Positions 52,511 to 62,428 of a DNA stretch of 64,000 nt are shown here, one piece after another. Origin of the DNA: Lachnospiraceae bacterium (GTDB taxonomy: Bacteria > Bacillota > Clostridia > Lachnospirales > Lachnospiraceae); contig JAEFAR010000002.1 of NCBI GenBank assembly GCA_016287675.1, positions 1-64,000 on the forward strand, read 5' to 3'. The position numbers were made by a program, and so were the translations under genes. Position 1 is the first letter of the stretch. Each line of letters opens with the position of its first letter. Below the pieces are notes generated by a model. It saw only the letters and a list, made by a program, of their open reading frames with translations, had not been told where the DNA came from and made no database searches.

Positions 52511-53780
52511 AAATTGCATTTTTTTGGGCACCTTTCTGGCAACCGCCTTTTTATCGGTGCTCATTACCGCTTTAAGGGTGGGGGAACATCCTTTTAACGC
52601 TGTTCATTTCGGAACTACGTTATTTATGGGAGCTCTCTTTTGTGCCTATGCATCAGGGAGCCTTAAAAGGAAGAGGTTGACCAAAGAAACCCTTACGGTT
52701 TCGGTGATCTCGGTTTTTACATCCGCAGTTCTTTATCTGATCTTCGGACCCTTGACCACCATGCCCTTATGGATCGTTGGAGCTTTGTCAATCTCTTGTT
52801 TTATTGATCTTCCTGCAGGATTGTTCCTTGGGTACTTTTTTCTTTTACAGGAGTATCATTATTACGGAAACGGCTTGAAGGGACTTGTGGTATTGTTTGT
52901 TGTATCTACGGTTCTCTGCCTTATTGCTTACATTACAGGAAAACAGCTGTTCGTTCTGAACGGAGAAAAAGAGAGTACAGACACATTGATAGGATTAAAG
53001 AAACAAAAGAACAACGAAACTGCGGAAAAAGGTATCGCTTATCTGGAAACATTTGCTTCCGAACTTGACAGTAAAGCTGCAAACGAGTATCCTGTCGAGC
53101 AGGCTTTTGGAGTTAATGCTGCTGAAAACACGGCATTTACCGTAAGTAATGTGCCTTCAGCCGTACCCGAAGTTGCGGCTGAAGAAACAGCAACAGTTAA
53201 AGCAGATGTCACCCCTGTGGTCACTCCTGTTGTTACAGCGGAAGCTCCCGCAGAGATCGATCTTTCACCTTACACATACGAGAGCTCCGCGCTTTTGGAT
53301 GCTCTTAAAACCATCAAAAAGAGTGCCTACATACACAGCCTCAGAGTGGCCGTCATCGCGGAAGGCTGCGCAAGGGAGCTTGGATTTGACCCTGCTTTTG
53401 CAAAGGCTGTGGGGCTGTATCATGAGATCGGTAAGAGCAGAGAAGGCGATGCTTTTGAAAACACCCTCTCGATCCTTAAGGAAAACAATTTCCCGGAGAA
53501 GATCATTTCTGCAGTGGATGAGGTCACAAGCAAGAAGAATCCTTTCTTTACTTCAAAGGAAGCAGGTGTGGTTGCCATCACCGATACCATAATAACCACC
53601 TATCTCTATCTTAAAAAATCTTCTGCAGCAGCCATCGCACCTCTTAAGATCATTGACAGTGCCATGACAAAATACATGCTGAACGGAAGACTGGATAATG
53701 CAGGGGTTACCCTTAAGGATTGCGGAGACATCAAGAACTATTTCCTTACGGTTCTTGAAGATTTGGAGAAGAAACAATAA
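52461..53780 (+). CDS. PgpH-like membrane protein with a degenerate HD domain
   Basis: Sits where Bacillota carry pgpH (yqfF), a c-di-AMP phosphodiesterase. The start is set at TTG 52461, 6 bases after AGAGGAAGG, inside phoH; the frame is open to an ATG at 52416. About five or six transmembrane helices (15-165), an Ala/Val/Pro/Thr-rich linker and a C-terminal HD-like domain (about 275-430) are seen. The outer 7TMR-HDED domain is absent. The HD pair reads His321-Glu322 (YHEIGK), the later HHG metal-binding motif is replaced, and only the first His and last Asp (ITDTI) remain. Catalysis seems unlikely. Confidence 0.75.
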   Translation: MEKAVQKNKPDKESLIKNCIFLGTFLATAFLSVLITALRVGEHPFNAVHFGTTLFMGALFCAYASGSLKRKRLTKETLTVSVISVFTSAVLYLIFGPLTTMPLWIVGALSISCFIDLPAGLFLGYFFLLQEYHYYGNGLKGLVVLFVVSTVLCLIAYITGKQLFVLNGEKESTDTLIGLKKQKNNETAEKGIAYLETFASELDSKAANEYPVEQAFGVNAAENTAFTVSNVPSAVPEVAAEETATVKADVTPVVTPVVTAEAPAEIDLSPYTYESSALLDALKTIKKSAYIHSLRVAVIAEGCARELGFDPAFAKAVGLYHEIGKSREGDAFENTLSILKENNFPEKIISAVDEVTSKKNPFFTSKEAGVVAITDTIITTYLYLKKSSAAAIAPLKIIDSAMTKYMLNGRLDNAGVTLKDCGDIKNYFLTVLEDLEKKQ

Positions 53781-54284
53781 ATGAGTATCATTTTTGAAAA
53801 TGAAGTGGAATTAAAGGATTCGCTGGATTTTGACGTACCTTCGGAAATAGAGCGGGTGGTGAACGCCTGTGTCGATTATCTTGATTGCGAATACGAAGTA
53901 CAGGTCAATGTTCTGATCACGGATAATGATGCGATCCATAAGATGAATCTTGAGAACAGGGGCATCGACAGACCTACGGATGTGCTTTCCTTTCCCATGA
54001 TCGAATGGGAGACACCGGGAAAATGTGATTTCAGCGAAGAAGATGAGATCATTCTCTGCGATCCCGATTCCGGAGAACTGATGCTGGGTGACATCGTTAT
54101 TTCTCTTGACAAAGTTCTGGAACAATCGTCCGAATACGGACATTCAAGAAAAAGAGAGCTCCTTTTTTTGGTTGCTCACAGCATGCTTCATCTTTTCGGT
54201 TTTGATCATGAAGACGATCGGGAAAGAGAAGAAATGGAGAGAATGCAGAGAGAGATACTGGATTCTGTCGGCGTTACAAGGTAA
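53781..54284 (+). CDS. ybeY: Endoribonuclease YbeY
   Basis: Metal-dependent RNase used in 16S rRNA 3'-end maturation and ribosome quality control. The 167 residues hold the zinc motif HxxxHxxGxDH as His133, His137 and His143 (AHSMLHLFGFDHEDD), and the upstream block NRGIDRPTDVLSFPM. It starts immediately after the stop of the HD gene. The family usually has 150-170 residues. Confidence 0.97.
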   Translation: MSIIFENEVELKDSLDFDVPSEIERVVNACVDYLDCEYEVQVNVLITDNDAIHKMNLENRGIDRPTDVLSFPMIEWETPGKCDFSEEDEIILCDPDSGELMLGDIVISLDKVLEQSSEYGHSRKRELLFLVAHSMLHLFGFDHEDDREREEMERMQREILDSVGVTR

Positions 54285-54289
54285 ATTTA

Positions 54290-55918
54290 ATGGCTAACAA
54301 AAAAAGAAATTCATTCTATATTCAGGGCAGCATACTTGCTGCCGCTTCAATTTTATCCAGGATCATCGGTCTTGCGTTCCGCATCCCTATTTCGAGAATG
54401 CTGGGAGATGTGGGCTACGGTGCTTACTCAAATGCCTATGAGATCTACAACATGGCATTGATCCTGTCGACTTTCAGTGTTCCAATGGCGGTATCCAAGC
54501 TTGTTTCAGCCAAAGAAACGAAGAAGGAGTACGTGAATTCCTTCAGGATCTTTAAAGTAAGTTCTGTGTTTTCGGGAATAGTCGGCCTCTTTATGGCAGG
54601 TCTTGTCTGGTTCTTTGCGGAAGAGATCGCCACCGTGATGCTCAGATCCCCCAACATAGCGCTTCCTTTAAAGGCTCTGGCTCCCACTGTTTTTGTCTTT
54701 GCTCTTATGGGAGTTTTAAGGGGCTTCTTTCAGGGAAAGAACACTGTGATACCCACATCCGTTTCGCAGATCCTGGAACAGATCGTCCATGTGGTCTGCG
54801 GAATCCTCTTTGCTTCCCTGTTTTTAAAACTGTTTGCAAATGACGAAAAGAGTGTGTATTACGGAGCTGCGGGAGCCACTCTCGGAACTCTGGCAGGTGC
54901 ATTGATCGCGCTTCTGTTTCTTGGATTCATTTACCTGATCTACAGGCCTACCCTCATGCGAAGGCTGAGAAAAGATTATACAGGGGAATGTGACAGTTAC
55001 CCCCTGCTTTTTAAAATGCTCCTGGTGACTGTCGTACCCATCATTCTTAACCAGTTCCTGTACTCGGTAACAGGTAACATTGATTCCATACTTTTAAATC
55101 ACATCATGGCTTTAAAAGGTGTGGATGAGAGTACAAGATCCGTGCTTTGGGGATGCTATGCAGGCAAATTCAGGCTCCTGGTAAATGTCCCTCTGGCAAT
55201 TGCTTCTTCCATCGGAGTTGCCATTATCCCCAACGTGGTTTCCGCTTTTACGGAAGGCAGGGTAAGAGAGATACATTTAAAGCTCCATCAGGCTGTTAAG
55301 CTGAACATGATGATCGCGATCCCCTGTGCATTCGGACTGATAGCTCTTGCGAGACCCATGATGGCAGTTCTTTTTAACGATACAAGTGATATGACTGTAC
55401 GTCTCATGCAGATCGGCGGTATGAGCGTGGTGTTCTTTGCCTACTCCACAACCACCAACAGCATCCTGCAGGGCATGGGAAAACTCAAATTCCCCGTAAT
55501 GCATGCCATCATCGGAATTATCGTCTACTGCATAGTTGATTTCTGGCTCATGTATTACACGGATCTGGGTGTCTACACCCTGGCCATCGGCTATATGATC
55601 TTTCCTTTTACCGTGGGGCTTTTGAACAAGTTCCGTCTTCAAAGGGAAGCATCCTACAGGCAGGAGTTTATGAAGAGTTTTCTGCTTCCTACACTTTACT
55701 CTGCTGTAATGGCTGTGATCGCGTACTTTTCCTATGAAGGCATATACTTCCTGTTCAGGTCAGGACTTGTTTCTCTTGTTTTTGCCATAGCTTTCGGTGC
55801 TCTTGCTTACGGCGGACTCATGGTGTTCACAAGGACGATCTCAAGGGAAGAACTTCTGGAATTACCCATGGGCGGAAGACTGGTCACTTTGGTTGAAAAA
55901 ACCGGATTTAAATTATAA
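54290..55918 (+). CDS. MurJ/SpoVB-type polysaccharide flippase (MOP superfamily)
   Basis: Integral membrane protein of 542 residues with about 14 transmembrane helices. The N-terminal block SILAAASILSRIIGLAFRIPISRMLGDVGYGAYSNAY is typical for SpoVB/YtgP lipid-linked sugar exporters. It may flip lipid II or another wall precursor; the exact substrate cannot be told. Five bases separate it from ybeY, and its stop overlaps the next start (TAATG). Confidence 0.92.
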   Translation: MANKKRNSFYIQGSILAAASILSRIIGLAFRIPISRMLGDVGYGAYSNAYEIYNMALILSTFSVPMAVSKLVSAKETKKEYVNSFRIFKVSSVFSGIVGLFMAGLVWFFAEEIATVMLRSPNIALPLKALAPTVFVFALMGVLRGFFQGKNTVIPTSVSQILEQIVHVVCGILFASLFLKLFANDEKSVYYGAAGATLGTLAGALIALLFLGFIYLIYRPTLMRRLRKDYTGECDSYPLLFKMLLVTVVPIILNQFLYSVTGNIDSILLNHIMALKGVDESTRSVLWGCYAGKFRLLVNVPLAIASSIGVAIIPNVVSAFTEGRVREIHLKLHQAVKLNMMIAIPCAFGLIALARPMMAVLFNDTSDMTVRLMQIGGMSVVFFAYSTTTNSILQGMGKLKFPVMHAIIGIIVYCIVDFWLMYYTDLGVYTLAIGYMIFPFTVGLLNKFRLQREASYRQEFMKSFLLPTLYSAVMAVIAYFSYEGIYFLFRSGLVSLVFAIAFGALAYGGLMVFTRTISREELLELPMGGRLVTLVEKTGFKL

Positions 55919-57201
55919 TGGCTGAAGAAAAAAAGAAAAACAGAATAGCAATAATCGGCGGCGGTGCAAGCGGTATGACTGCCGCGATTTTTGCGTCTGC
56001 GGCAAAAGATACCGAGGTTGTTATCTTTGAAGCAAAAGACGTACCGGGTAAAAAGATAAACGGAACGGGAAACGGAAAATGCAATTTTACCAATGATGAC
56101 ATGGATTTAAAACATTACCGCGGGCAGCATCCGGAATTTGCTTCCTTTGCTCTTTCTGTTTTTGACAACGAAACTTCCAAAGCCTTTTTTAAGAGCATGG
56201 GCATCAGACCCAAGGAAAAGAACGGAGGATACATTTATCCCAATTCCGAAGAAGCGTCCTCGGTATCATCGGCCCTTAGGCTTACATGTGCAGAAAAAGG
56301 CGTTAAATTCGTTTTTGAGAAGGTTAAGATCATTGTAAAAGAAAAGAATACTTTTAAGGTGAATTCTCAAAGCTTTGACAGGGTGATACTTGCCTGCGGA
56401 AGCTTTGCCAACATGAAGGATGTAACGGATTTTAACGGATACAGTCTCGTAAAATCCATGGGGCACAGGATCACGCCTCTTTATCCCGCGCTTTGCCAGA
56501 TACGCTGTAAGGGAAGCTTTTTTAAGACCATTAACGGAGTAAGGACAGAAGGGATCGTTAAAGTTCTTGTGGAGGGCCGGGAAAAGGCTTCTGAAAATGG
56601 TGAGCTCCTGTTTACCGATTATGGCGTTTCCGGGATCCCTGCCTTTCAGGTGAGCCGTTTTTGCGCTGAAGCCATAGGAAGCTCAAAAAAGGTCGTTCTG
56701 AGCTTAAATTTCATGGCAGGAATGAGTAAGGATGAAGTCCGTACGGAAATTCAAAACAGATTCCGAAAACTATCTCCGAAGGGAAGAACAAATGAGGAAG
56801 TTTTGCTCGGGCTTTTGAATCACAAATTAAATTTTGTACTTTTAAACCTTTCCGGGATCGATCCCACAGGAAATTGCAAAAGTGTTACAGAAGACAAGAT
56901 CTCGGCTCTGATTAAGAATCTTACGGATCTCAGGGCAGATGTTACCGGCACCAACGATTTTTCCTTTGCCCAGGTGGTGGCGGGAGGTGCAGACACTTTG
57001 GAAGTGGATCCTGAGACAATGGGATCAAAGATCGTTCCCGGGCTTTACTTTGCGGGAGAGATCCTGGACATAGACGGTACCTGCGGAGGATACAATCTTC
57101 AATGGGCCTGGAGCTCCGGAGCCATTGCAGGCATCAGCGCGGCTTTCGGCGAAAAAGATCGTGATATGAGGAGCTTTATAGAGGAGATCATAAACAGATG
57201 A
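55918..57201 (+). CDS. HI0933/BaiN-like FAD-dependent oxidoreductase
   Basis: The 427-residue flavoprotein has the FAD dinucleotide motif AIIGGGASGMTAAIFA, the family block PGKKINGTGNGKCNFTN and the C-terminal GLYFAGEILDIDGTCGGYNLQWAWSSG. These define the HI0933 (BaiN-like) family, whose members reduce alkenes or are uncharacterised. It shares one base with the upstream gene and overlaps the next by ATGA, so it is co-translated with a second flavoprotein. Confidence 0.93.
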   Translation: MAEEKKKNRIAIIGGGASGMTAAIFASAAKDTEVVIFEAKDVPGKKINGTGNGKCNFTNDDMDLKHYRGQHPEFASFALSVFDNETSKAFFKSMGIRPKEKNGGYIYPNSEEASSVSSALRLTCAEKGVKFVFEKVKIIVKEKNTFKVNSQSFDRVILACGSFANMKDVTDFNGYSLVKSMGHRITPLYPALCQIRCKGSFFKTINGVRTEGIVKVLVEGREKASENGELLFTDYGVSGIPAFQVSRFCAEAIGSSKKVVLSLNFMAGMSKDEVRTEIQNRFRKLSPKGRTNEEVLLGLLNHKLNFVLLNLSGIDPTGNCKSVTEDKISALIKNLTDLRADVTGTNDFSFAQVVAGGADTLEVDPETMGSKIVPGLYFAGEILDIDGTCGGYNLQWAWSSGAIAGISAAFGEKDRDMRSFIEEIINR

Positions 57202-58805
57202 TCAGATTACAGGTAAAACTAAGGATAAAACACGGTGAAGCCGAGCTTAAGGCTGCAATTGCAAAAGAATTGCACTTAAGGGCGGAAGAATTCAATTTTG
57301 AAATAGCAAAAAGATCACTGGATGCCAGAGACAAAAAAGACATCCTCTGGATCTACACCATCGATGCGGAACTTAAGAACAAAGCAACAGAAGAAAAGTG
57401 TATCAAAGCATCCCGGGGGAAAATAACTCAAACGGTAAAGAATATATATGCCTTTGTGAGTTCGGGAAAGGAAAAGATGAACCACAGACCGGTGGTCGTG
57501 GGATGCGGGCCTGCGGGGCTTTTTGCGGCGTATCTCCTTGCGGAACAGGGCTACAGACCTTTGGTCCTTGAAAGAGGCGAAGATGTGGATTCCAGACAGA
57601 AGACGGTGGAAAGCTTCTGGGCGGGCAACAGACTGAACCCCAACAGTAATGTACAGTTTGGAGAAGGGGGCGCCGGGACATTTTCCGACGGAAAGCTGAA
57701 TACGGGAGTAAAGGACCCCATGGGAAGGATCGGCTTTGTGCTGGATACCTTTGTAAAATACGGTGCGGATCCCGAGATCAGGTACTCGAATAAACCCCAT
57801 GTGGGAACGGATAGACTTAAAAAAGTAGTAAAAGGCATGAGAGAAGCTGCCATTAAAAAGGGGGCCGAATTTTGCTTTAATTCACGTGTTACAGATGTAG
57901 AATGCGATAAAAACGGAAAGCTTGTTTCCCTTGAGATAAATGGTAAGGAAAGGATACCCTGTGACATCTGTGTGCTTGCCATCGGGCACAGTTCGAGAGA
58001 CACCTTTTCAATGCTTTCAAAAAAGCCCCTGACACTTACTCCAAAGCCCTTTGCCATAGGATTAAGGATCGAACATCTTCAGGAAATGATCGGGAGATCT
58101 CAATACGGAGAAAGTTACACGGATCTTCCTGCGGCAGATTACAAGATGACCTTTCAGGCTGCGGACGGTCGTGGAGTTTACTCCTTTTGCATGTGCCCCG
58201 GAGGTTTTGTGGTAAATGCGTCTTCCGAAGAAGGCAGGAACTGTGTAAACGGTATGAGCAATGCTGCCAGAAACGAGAAAAATGCAAATTCTGCAATTGT
58301 AGTACAGGTGAATCCCGAGGACTTTTTAAGGGAAGGTTTCGATTCTGCACTTGCGGGAATGAAGTTCCAGCAAAAATGGGAAGAAGAATGCTTCGGTCTT
58401 TGCGGAGGCAAGATACCGGTTCAAAGATTTAATGATTTTAAAAACAGCGTTAAAACAGTTGAATTCGGTTCGGTTTTACCCAATTCAAAGGGGCAGTTCG
58501 AAAGATCCGAATTAACACCGTGCTTGCCGAAATACGTAAAAGAGGATATAATTGAAGCGGTAATGGGCTTTGACCGTAAGGTCCGCGGCTTTGCGGACGG
58601 TGATGCGATCCTTTCGGGTGTTGAAACAAGGACATCATCCCCTGTAAGGATCAACAGAAATGAATTTGGGGAAGCAGAGATCACGGGACTTTACCCCTGC
58701 GGTGAAGGAGCCGGATACGCGGGAGGCATTACCAGTGCCGCCGTTGACGGTATCAAGATCTTTGAAAGAATAACAGAAAAGTATGGAAGGCCTGAAAATG
58801 ACTGA
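57198..58805 (+). CDS. FAD-dependent dehydrogenase, COG2509 type
   Basis: The 535 residues start with a small alpha-beta domain (1-90, LRIKHGEAELKAAIAKELHL) typical of this family, followed by a nucleotide-binding fold (VVVGCGPAGLFAAYLLAEQG) and the blocks NVQFGEGGAGTFSDGKL, FCMCPGGFVVNAS and PCGEGAGYAGGITSAA. The reaction is unknown. Genes of this type often travel with HI0933-type flavoproteins. Its 3' end overlaps proB. Confidence 0.92.
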   Translation: MIRLQVKLRIKHGEAELKAAIAKELHLRAEEFNFEIAKRSLDARDKKDILWIYTIDAELKNKATEEKCIKASRGKITQTVKNIYAFVSSGKEKMNHRPVVVGCGPAGLFAAYLLAEQGYRPLVLERGEDVDSRQKTVESFWAGNRLNPNSNVQFGEGGAGTFSDGKLNTGVKDPMGRIGFVLDTFVKYGADPEIRYSNKPHVGTDRLKKVVKGMREAAIKKGAEFCFNSRVTDVECDKNGKLVSLEINGKERIPCDICVLAIGHSSRDTFSMLSKKPLTLTPKPFAIGLRIEHLQEMIGRSQYGESYTDLPAADYKMTFQAADGRGVYSFCMCPGGFVVNASSEEGRNCVNGMSNAARNEKNANSAIVVQVNPEDFLREGFDSALAGMKFQQKWEEECFGLCGGKIPVQRFNDFKNSVKTVEFGSVLPNSKGQFERSELTPCLPKYVKEDIIEAVMGFDRKVRGFADGDAILSGVETRTSSPVRINRNEFGEAEITGLYPCGEGAGYAGGITSAAVDGIKIFERITEKYGRPEND

Positions 58806-59625
58806 CAGAAAACAACTTAAAGATAAACAGAGGATCGTTATCAAAGTCGGAAGTTCCACCATCACCTATCCTGAGACCGGAACGATCAATTACGCAAAAC
58901 TTGAAAAACTTGTGAGGATCATAGCTGACATCAGAAACATGGGTAAAGAAGCGGTTCTCGTGAGCTCCGGAGCCATAGCGGTGGGAAGACACGCCATCGG
59001 CCTTACGGAAAAACCGAAAACCCTTTCATGCAAACAGGCGTGTGCGGCCATCGGTCAGGCGGCTCTTATGACAGTTTACAAGAAGCTTTTTTCCGAATAC
59101 AATTACAATTGTGCCCAGATACTTTTGACCAAGTACACATTCATGCAGGATGAATCCTATATGAATGCATGCAACACATTAAACGAATTGCTGGCAATGG
59201 GTGTCATTCCCATCGTAAATGAAAACGACACGGTTTCTACGGCTGAAATTGAGATCGGAGACAATGATTCTCTTTCTGCCTATGTTTCGTCCATGATCCA
59301 CGGAGATCTTCTGATCCTTCTTTCGGACATAGACGGGCTTTACACCGATGATCCCAGACACAATAAAGATGCCAGATTCATCCCTGTAGTAGAAAAACTG
59401 GACGATAAGATCTTTGAAATGGCCAAGGGCGCAGGATCAAATGTAGGGACCGGCGGAATGCAGACAAAGATCCATGCTGCCTTAATGGCTACAAAGTCCG
59501 GAACGGACATGGTCATCATCAACGGTGATGACGTTGAAAACATCAGAGCGGTAATGAACGGAGAAGAAAAGGGAACTTTGTTCGTTGCAGATAAAGATGA
59601 CAGTTTCGATTTCAGAAAATTATGA
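58798..59625 (+). CDS. proB: Glutamate 5-kinase
   Basis: First step of proline synthesis: phosphorylates glutamate. From ATG 58798, 7 bases after GGAAGG, it has 275 residues; an ATG 15 bases upstream has no ribosome site. The amino acid kinase fold shows IVIKVGSSTIT, VSSGAIAVG, NENDTVSTAEIEIGDNDSLSA and GTGGMQTKIHAA. There is no C-terminal PUA domain, so it is the short ProB form. proA follows after 31 bases. Confidence 0.96.
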   Translation: MTDRKQLKDKQRIVIKVGSSTITYPETGTINYAKLEKLVRIIADIRNMGKEAVLVSSGAIAVGRHAIGLTEKPKTLSCKQACAAIGQAALMTVYKKLFSEYNYNCAQILLTKYTFMQDESYMNACNTLNELLAMGVIPIVNENDTVSTAEIEIGDNDSLSAYVSSMIHGDLLILLSDIDGLYTDDPRHNKDARFIPVVEKLDDKIFEMAKGAGSNVGTGGMQTKIHAALMATKSGTDMVIINGDDVENIRAVMNGEEKGTLFVADKDDSFDFRKL

Positions 59626-59656
59626 TGATTCGTACCACGAGAGGAGGAAACAATCT

Positions 59657-60910
59657 ATGAGCAGTTACATAACCGAAATTGGAGAAAGAGCCAAGGCGGC
59701 ATCGGTCTCCGCAAAGAACCTTTCTACAGATGTAAAGAACCGTATCTTAAGGGAATGCTCGGACACTCTTAAGGAAAACATTGACATGATCATCGATGCC
59801 AACAGGAAGGATGTTGAAGCTGCCAAACAGCGTGGTCTCAGTGAAGCCATGATCGACAGACTCACCATGACAGAAAAACGCATCATGGACATGGCTGCAG
59901 GACTCATCACGGTTATGGGCTTGCCGGATCCCGTGGGAGAAGTGATCTCCATGACCCTTCGCCCCAACGGACTTCAGATCGGTAAAAAGCGTGTTCCTTT
60001 GGGGGTTATCGCCATGATCTACGAGTCCAGACCCAATGTTACTGTTGATGCTTTCGGGCTCTGTTTTAAAGCCGGAAATGCCTGCATCCTGCGCGGCGGT
60101 TCGGATGCTGTGAATACAAATGCTATCCTTGCCCAGCTCATGAGAGACATCATGAACGAAAACGGTGTAAATCCCGATGCGCTGGTCTTTGTGGAAAAGA
60201 CAGACAGAGAGTATGTGGATGAGCTTTTAAAACTGAATGATTACATTGATGTCATCATTCCCAGAGGCGGTGCGGGACTCATTAACAATGTCATTAAAAA
60301 CGCCACAGTTCCCGTGATCCAGACAGGTATCGGCAATTGCCACATCTATGTTGACAAGCTGATCGATGACGAAATGGCTCTTAGCATCATTGAAAATGCA
60401 AAGACTCAGAGATACGGAACCTGCAACACCTGTGAGTCTCTTGTGGTCCATACGGAGGTTGCGGAGAGGATCATCCCCAAGATCTACGAAGTCCTTACCC
60501 TTAAGCACGGCGTGGAGATCAGAGGCGATGAAAGATCAAGAGCCATCGTTCCCGAGATCAAACCGGCTACAGAGGAGGATTACTACACAGAGTACCTTGA
60601 TAAGATCATTTCCTTAAAGATCGTGGATCACACTCCCGAGGCCATAGATTTTATCAACGAGCATTCTTCCGGACATTCGGAAGCCATCGTTACAAAGAAT
60701 TACAACCATGCCATGCGTTTTCTTAACGAGATAGACTCGGCTGCGGTTTATGTAAATGCTTCAACCAGATTCACGGATGGTGCTGAATTCGGTTACGGCG
60801 CAGAGATCGGCATCTCTACCCAGAAGCTCCATGCCAGAGGCCCTTTGGGACTTAATGAGCTTACAACCATCAAATATATAATTTTTGGAACAGGTCAGAT
60901 CAGAGAATAA
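59657..60910 (+). CDS. proA: Glutamate-5-semialdehyde dehydrogenase (gamma-glutamyl phosphate reductase)
   Basis: Second step of proline synthesis. The 417 residues begin at ATG 59657 behind GAGGAGG. Family blocks are PLGVIAMIYESRPNVTVDAFGLC, the RGGSDAVNTN segment and the catalytic-cysteine region YGTCNTCESLVVH. The C-terminal TKKLHARGPLGL-type block reads TQKLHARGPLGLNELTTIKY. It is coupled to miaB through TAATG. Confidence 0.97.
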   Translation: MSSYITEIGERAKAASVSAKNLSTDVKNRILRECSDTLKENIDMIIDANRKDVEAAKQRGLSEAMIDRLTMTEKRIMDMAAGLITVMGLPDPVGEVISMTLRPNGLQIGKKRVPLGVIAMIYESRPNVTVDAFGLCFKAGNACILRGGSDAVNTNAILAQLMRDIMNENGVNPDALVFVEKTDREYVDELLKLNDYIDVIIPRGGAGLINNVIKNATVPVIQTGIGNCHIYVDKLIDDEMALSIIENAKTQRYGTCNTCESLVVHTEVAERIIPKIYEVLTLKHGVEIRGDERSRAIVPEIKPATEEDYYTEYLDKIISLKIVDHTPEAIDFINEHSSGHSEAIVTKNYNHAMRFLNEIDSAAVYVNASTRFTDGAEFGYGAEIGISTQKLHARGPLGLNELTTIKYIIFGTGQIRE

Positions 60911-62322
60911 TGGAATTAATACCTAACACAGAACCCGAAAGACAATATTGGTTCATGGACAGGCTGAGAAGCATGGTAGCGGAAGAAGCTCTTAAGGCAG
61001 GCCGGGAGCTCACTTACTGCATTCAGACCTTCGGATGCCAGATGAATGCCAAGGATTCGGAAAAACTGGCGGGTGTACTTGAAAACATCGGCTATAAGGA
61101 AGCGGATTCGGAAAATGCCGATTTCGTTATTTACAACACATGTACCGTTAGAGAAAATGCCAATACAAGAGTGTACGGCAGGATCGGATACCTCGGTACT
61201 TTAAAAGCAAAAAACCCCCTCATGATGATCGCTCTTTGCGGCTGTATGATGCAGGAGCCTCATGAAGTGGAGAAGATCAAAAAGAGTTACCGTTTTGTGG
61301 ACATAGTCTTCGGAACTCATAACATTTTTAAGCTTGCGGAGCTCATCTATGAAAAGATGACTTCCGGAAAAAAACAATTGATCGATGTCTGGGAAAGTTC
61401 TTCGGAGATCGTGGAAGACCTGCCCAGTACAAGAAAATTTGATTTTAAGGCAGGAGTCAACATCACCTACGGCTGCAATAATTTCTGCACCTATTGCATA
61501 GTTCCCTATGTAAGAGGCAGAGAAAAAAGCAGAAAGCCCGAGGACATCGTAAAAGAGGTTCAAAGTCTTGCGGATCAGGGCGTGGTTGAGATCATGCTTT
61601 TGGGCCAGAATGTGAACTCCTACGGAAAAGGACTGGAAGAAAAATGCAGTTTTGCGGAACTTTTGGAAAAGGTCTGCAGAGTGGAAGGCATTAAGAGAGT
61701 TCGATTCATGACTCCTCATCCCAAGGATTTTTCCGATGATGTTATCGAAGTCATGAAAAAAGAGCCTAAGATCTGTGCTCATGTTCATCTGCCGGTTCAG
61801 TCCGGAAGCAGCCGCATCCTTAAAAAGATGAACCGGAATTACACGAAAGAACAGTATCTTACACTTGTAGAAAAGATCAGGTCAAACCTGCCGGATGTTT
61901 CTCTTACCACTGATATTATTGTTGGATTTCCCGGTGAAACGGAAGAAGATTTCCTTGAAACCGTTGATGTGGTAAAGAAGTGCGGCTATGATTCCGCTTT
62001 CACATTTATCTATTCAAAAAGAACAGGAACTCCCGCAGCCAAATTCCCGGATGAAGTGCCCGAGGACGTGGTGAAAGACAGATTTGAAAGGCTTTTGGCA
62101 GTTTGCAAAGCCGAATCCGAAAAAGCCGCATCAAAGCTTACGGGGAGGACGGTTGAAGTTCTTGTGGAAGGCAGAGATGAAGCAAATAAGGAAATGATGA
62201 CGGGTAGGCTTTCAAACAATCTTCTTGTTCATTTCGAGGGCTGCGACAATCTTATCGGAAAGCTTGTAAATGTCAGGCTGGATGAATGCAAGGGATTTTA
62301 TTATTTAGGTTCGCTTGTTTAA
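60910..62322 (+). CDS. miaB: tRNA-2-methylthio-N6-dimethylallyladenosine synthase MiaB
   Basis: Radical-SAM enzyme that methylthiolates i6A37 of tRNA. The 470 residues have the N-terminal UPF0004 domain with three cluster cysteines (TFGCQMNAKDSEK, NTCTVRENA, LCGCMMQEP), the radical-SAM motif Cys189-xxx-Cys193-xx-Cys196 and a C-terminal TRAM domain (GRTVEVLVEGR...). The start shares one base with the proA stop. The signature VRENAxxRVYGRIGYL is typical for MiaB rather than MtaB. Confidence 0.97.
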   Translation: MELIPNTEPERQYWFMDRLRSMVAEEALKAGRELTYCIQTFGCQMNAKDSEKLAGVLENIGYKEADSENADFVIYNTCTVRENANTRVYGRIGYLGTLKAKNPLMMIALCGCMMQEPHEVEKIKKSYRFVDIVFGTHNIFKLAELIYEKMTSGKKQLIDVWESSSEIVEDLPSTRKFDFKAGVNITYGCNNFCTYCIVPYVRGREKSRKPEDIVKEVQSLADQGVVEIMLLGQNVNSYGKGLEEKCSFAELLEKVCRVEGIKRVRFMTPHPKDFSDDVIEVMKKEPKICAHVHLPVQSGSSRILKKMNRNYTKEQYLTLVEKIRSNLPDVSLTTDIIVGFPGETEEDFLETVDVVKKCGYDSAFTFIYSKRTGTPAAKFPDEVPEDVVKDRFERLLAVCKAESEKAASKLTGRTVEVLVEGRDEANKEMMTGRLSNNLLVHFEGCDNLIGKLVNVRLDECKGFYYLGSLV

Positions 62323-62341
62323 TTTTGTTGAAGCCAAGACC

Positions 62342-62370
62342 TTGACAGCAAGCGATAAAATCTATATAAT
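62342..62370 (+). promoter_or_regulatory. Consensus sigma-A promoter of rny
   Basis: TTGACA (62342-62347) and TATAAT (62365-62370) with exactly 17 bases between them: a perfect consensus promoter, 59 bases before the rny start codon. Confidence 0.92.
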
Positions 62371-62428
62371 TAATTTTGTGTGCGGATTATTTAATCTGTA
62401 TACATAATTTCATAGGAGGTGTTCCGCA

